Shown here: positions 5,988 to 7,389 of the stretch, in pieces
Layout of the letters: the number at the start of each line of letters is the position of its first letter
How positions within the stretch are numbered: the first letter of the stretch is position 1
DNA from: Chloroflexota bacterium
GTDB lineage: Bacteria; Chloroflexota; Anaerolineae; B4-G1; SLSP01
NCBI GenBank assembly: GCA_022707665.1
Contig: JAKJAE010000119.1
Location: 324 to 7,712 of the forward strand
DNA: 7,389 nucleotides
Direction: 5' to 3'
Translations under genes and position numbers: made by a program
Notes under the pieces: generated by a model
Database searches by the model: none
What the model saw: only the letters and a program-made list of their open reading frames with translations
Told to the model about the DNA's origin: nothing

Positions 5988-7319
5988 CTAGAACGATGTG
6001 AAGTAAAAGTAATCGGCGTGCTCAATGACGCGCCCCAGGCGCACCCGCGCGATAGCGAGCACGACGAGGTTCCCAATTACCATCCCCAGGGCACCCCAAG
6101 CATAGCCCACAGCGACCCCCAGCATCACGCTGACCACGCCGGTGACCACGGCACCGCACGCCAGCGCCAGCAGCGCCGGCCAGGGCTGCGAGAGCGTGAT
6201 GAGCATCATGCAGTCGAAGGCTGCGACCGCGAGCAGGGCGCTCCCGAGCAGGCCCGCGGCCAACACAACCGCCAGATCGCGCCCCCAGGCGATCCCGAGC
6301 ACCCGCCCTGAGGTGAGCACGCTCACGCCGGCGAAGAGCGCGACCACCCCTGCCGACACGGCGAGGGCCCCGGCAAAGCGGCGCCGCTCATCGCGCTGGA
6401 AACCGGCCAGGCGCTCCGCGAACATCGCCGGACGGCGGGCCAGCGACTCGGCCTGGAAGCCATACACGCCCGCCCAGAAGCGCTGGACCGTGTGCTCCGC
6501 CACGCCTCCCACCAGGATGTAGGCGACCAGGGCGACGGTGAGCCCCAGCTCGCTCGTGGCAATCGCGTCCAGCCGCGCCAGTCCGTCGGGCAGCCGCCCC
6601 ACCCAGCCCCCCAGGTGGCCAGCCAGCATCCCCACTATGTAGACGACGCCATACCCGAAGTAGGGCGCCAGCCCGACCACCAATTGCGGCAGCGGCGCGA
6701 CCCGCACGCGGTGGCGCCCTGCCGGCGACGCCGCGACCGCGGACGCGATGGCACGACGAATGGCCCAGGCCCCCACGCCCAAAGTGGCCGCGATGCCGGC
6801 GCCCGATGCCAACGCGATCGTGGCCTGCTGGCTGCCGAGCGCCTCCCCAAGCCAGAGCACCACGGCCCAGCTCACCCCAACCCCAGCCGCCAGCGCGATG
6901 CCAAACCAGTGCACGCGCTTGAAGATCGACAGCCCCGCCGAGAGCATCCACAGGCACGAAAGCGCCACATACGACGCCAGCATGAGCGGGCCGTCTTCCG
7001 CCGCCAACCAGCCCAACTTACGGGTCACGCCCCACAAGAGCACGCCCGAAATCAGGACCGTGGCCAGCGAGATCGCCCCGATCCGCCCCACGAAGTGTGC
7101 CGCAGCGAGCGCATACCCCTGGCTGAGGTAACTCGAGCCCTTGCGGGCTGCGATCTGGATGAAGCCCCCCGTCACCAGCAGGCTCCCGATCGTCGAGGCG
7201 CTCAACGTGAGGATCCGCGCTCCCTCCCAGCGCCCAAAGCTCTGGAAGACGCCCACGATCACGGTGATGAGCACCAGCGGCAGGACGCCGAGTGGGCCGC
7301 GCAAGTAGTCGAGCGTCAT
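5988..7319 (-). CDS. Polytopic membrane protein, polysaccharide flippase-like, possibly PelG-related
   Basis: A 443-aa integral membrane protein with about 12 predicted helices, near residues 9-26, 38-57, 77-97, 112-133, 137-159, 167-189, 209-232, 255-275, 314-335, 347-373, 380-401 and 404-425. Size and topology fit the MOP superfamily of polysaccharide exporters (Wzx/PST, MATE-like). Beyond general Wzx features, it has a large charged loop between helices 8 and 9 (about 276-313, many Arg/Glu), LSIFKRVHWFGIALA after helix 4, and a short tail with clustered aromatics (HADYFYFTSF). These resemble the PelG exopolysaccharide transporter as I recall it. It heads the operon with three nucleotide-sugar enzymes, supporting glycan export. 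The ATG at 7319 has only a weak GGCAGG site, and the same frame stays open to the right edge, so the gene may begin outside the window. A glycan-transporter role is likely; PelG kinship is a hypothesis. Confidence 0.78.
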   Translation of the reverse strand: MTLDYLRGPLGVLPLVLITVIVGVFQSFGRWEGARILTLSASTIGSLLVTGGFIQIAARKGSSYLSQGYALAAAHFVGRIGAISLATVLISGVLLWGVTRKLGWLAAEDGPLMLASYVALSCLWMLSAGLSIFKRVHWFGIALAAGVGVSWAVVLWLGEALGSQQATIALASGAGIAATLGVGAWAIRRAIASAVAASPAGRHRVRVAPLPQLVVGLAPYFGYGVVYIVGMLAGHLGGWVGRLPDGLARLDAIATSELGLTVALVAYILVGGVAEHTVQRFWAGVYGFQAESLARRPAMFAERLAGFQRDERRRFAGALAVSAGVVALFAGVSVLTSGRVLGIAWGRDLAVVLAAGLLGSALLAVAAFDCMMLITLSQPWPALLALACGAVVTGVVSVMLGVAVGYAWGALGMVIGNLVVLAIARVRLGRVIEHADYFYFTSF

Positions 7320-7389
7320 TGCCTGCCGGCTGATCTCAGAAGCCCGAGGCGTGCTGCGCGGCGCGGCCTCGGCAGGGGCCGTCGCCAGC
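7320..7389 (-). other. Edge segment: end of an upstream gene or N-terminal extension of the flippase
   Basis: On the minus strand, three readings are possible. One frame continues the flippase upstream without a stop (Ala/Pro-rich, then ASEISRQA before M1). A second frame ends in TGA overlapping the flippase start as ATGA, a common operon junction. A third ends in TGA at 7338-7336, 16 nt before the ATG, and has mostly C or G at third positions. Seventy bases cannot decide between them. No hairpin or promoter is evident, so the operon probably continues to the right. Confidence 0.35.

Overview
The window is G+C-rich DNA with tight gene packing, strong Shine-Dalgarno (SD) sites (AGGAGG/GGAGG) and sigma70-like promoters. 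The gene content fits a free-living, envelope-polysaccharide-producing bacterium. I lean towards Chloroflexota or a similar G+C-rich phylum. The lean rests on overall style and on a 'VYIPMV' segment after the signal peptide of the secreted glycosidase, which resembles a segment I associate with Chloroflexota exported proteins. It is not proven by any marker gene.

Layout, left to right. (1) 1-1002, minus strand: a PLP-dependent class V aminotransferase of the isopenicillin-N-epimerase-like type, cut by the left edge so that its C-terminus is missing. (2) 1003-1211: a gene-free spacer with a possible promoter for the aminotransferase and a cluster of short, near-identical palindromes (AGTGCC-N-GGCACT). 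(3) 1212-2258, minus, and 2371-3114, plus: two divergently transcribed TIM-barrel proteins of the GH114 / TM1410 class (endo-alpha-1,4-polygalactosaminidase-like). One has a signal peptide and one does not. The 112-bp gap between them is relatively A+T-rich and holds a good promoter for the secreted one. (4) 3135-3156: a perfect 10-bp-arm hairpin between convergent genes. (5) 7319 down to 3182, minus: a four-gene operon with gaps of 41, 37 and 4 nt. Its order is a 12-TM polysaccharide flippase-like membrane protein, a LegB-type nucleotide-sugar 4,6-dehydratase, a sugar-1-phosphate nucleotidyltransferase, and an Rmd-like nucleotide-sugar reductase.

How the genes may work together. The three soluble operon enzymes form a plausible activated 6-deoxysugar route: sugar-1-P to NDP-sugar, then 4-keto-6-deoxy sugar, then reduced 6-deoxyhexose (GDP-D-rhamnose-like). 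The first gene would move a lipid-linked or nascent glycan across the membrane. Its helix pattern, large charged loop and short aromatic C-terminal tail recall PelG, the Pel exopolysaccharide transporter. Two GH114-type glycosidases, related to the hydrolase domain of PelA, lie immediately next door. The most interesting hypothesis is therefore a diverged Pel-like or aminosugar-exopolysaccharide locus continuing past the right edge. No RNA genes, CRISPR arrays, transposases or phage genes were seen.
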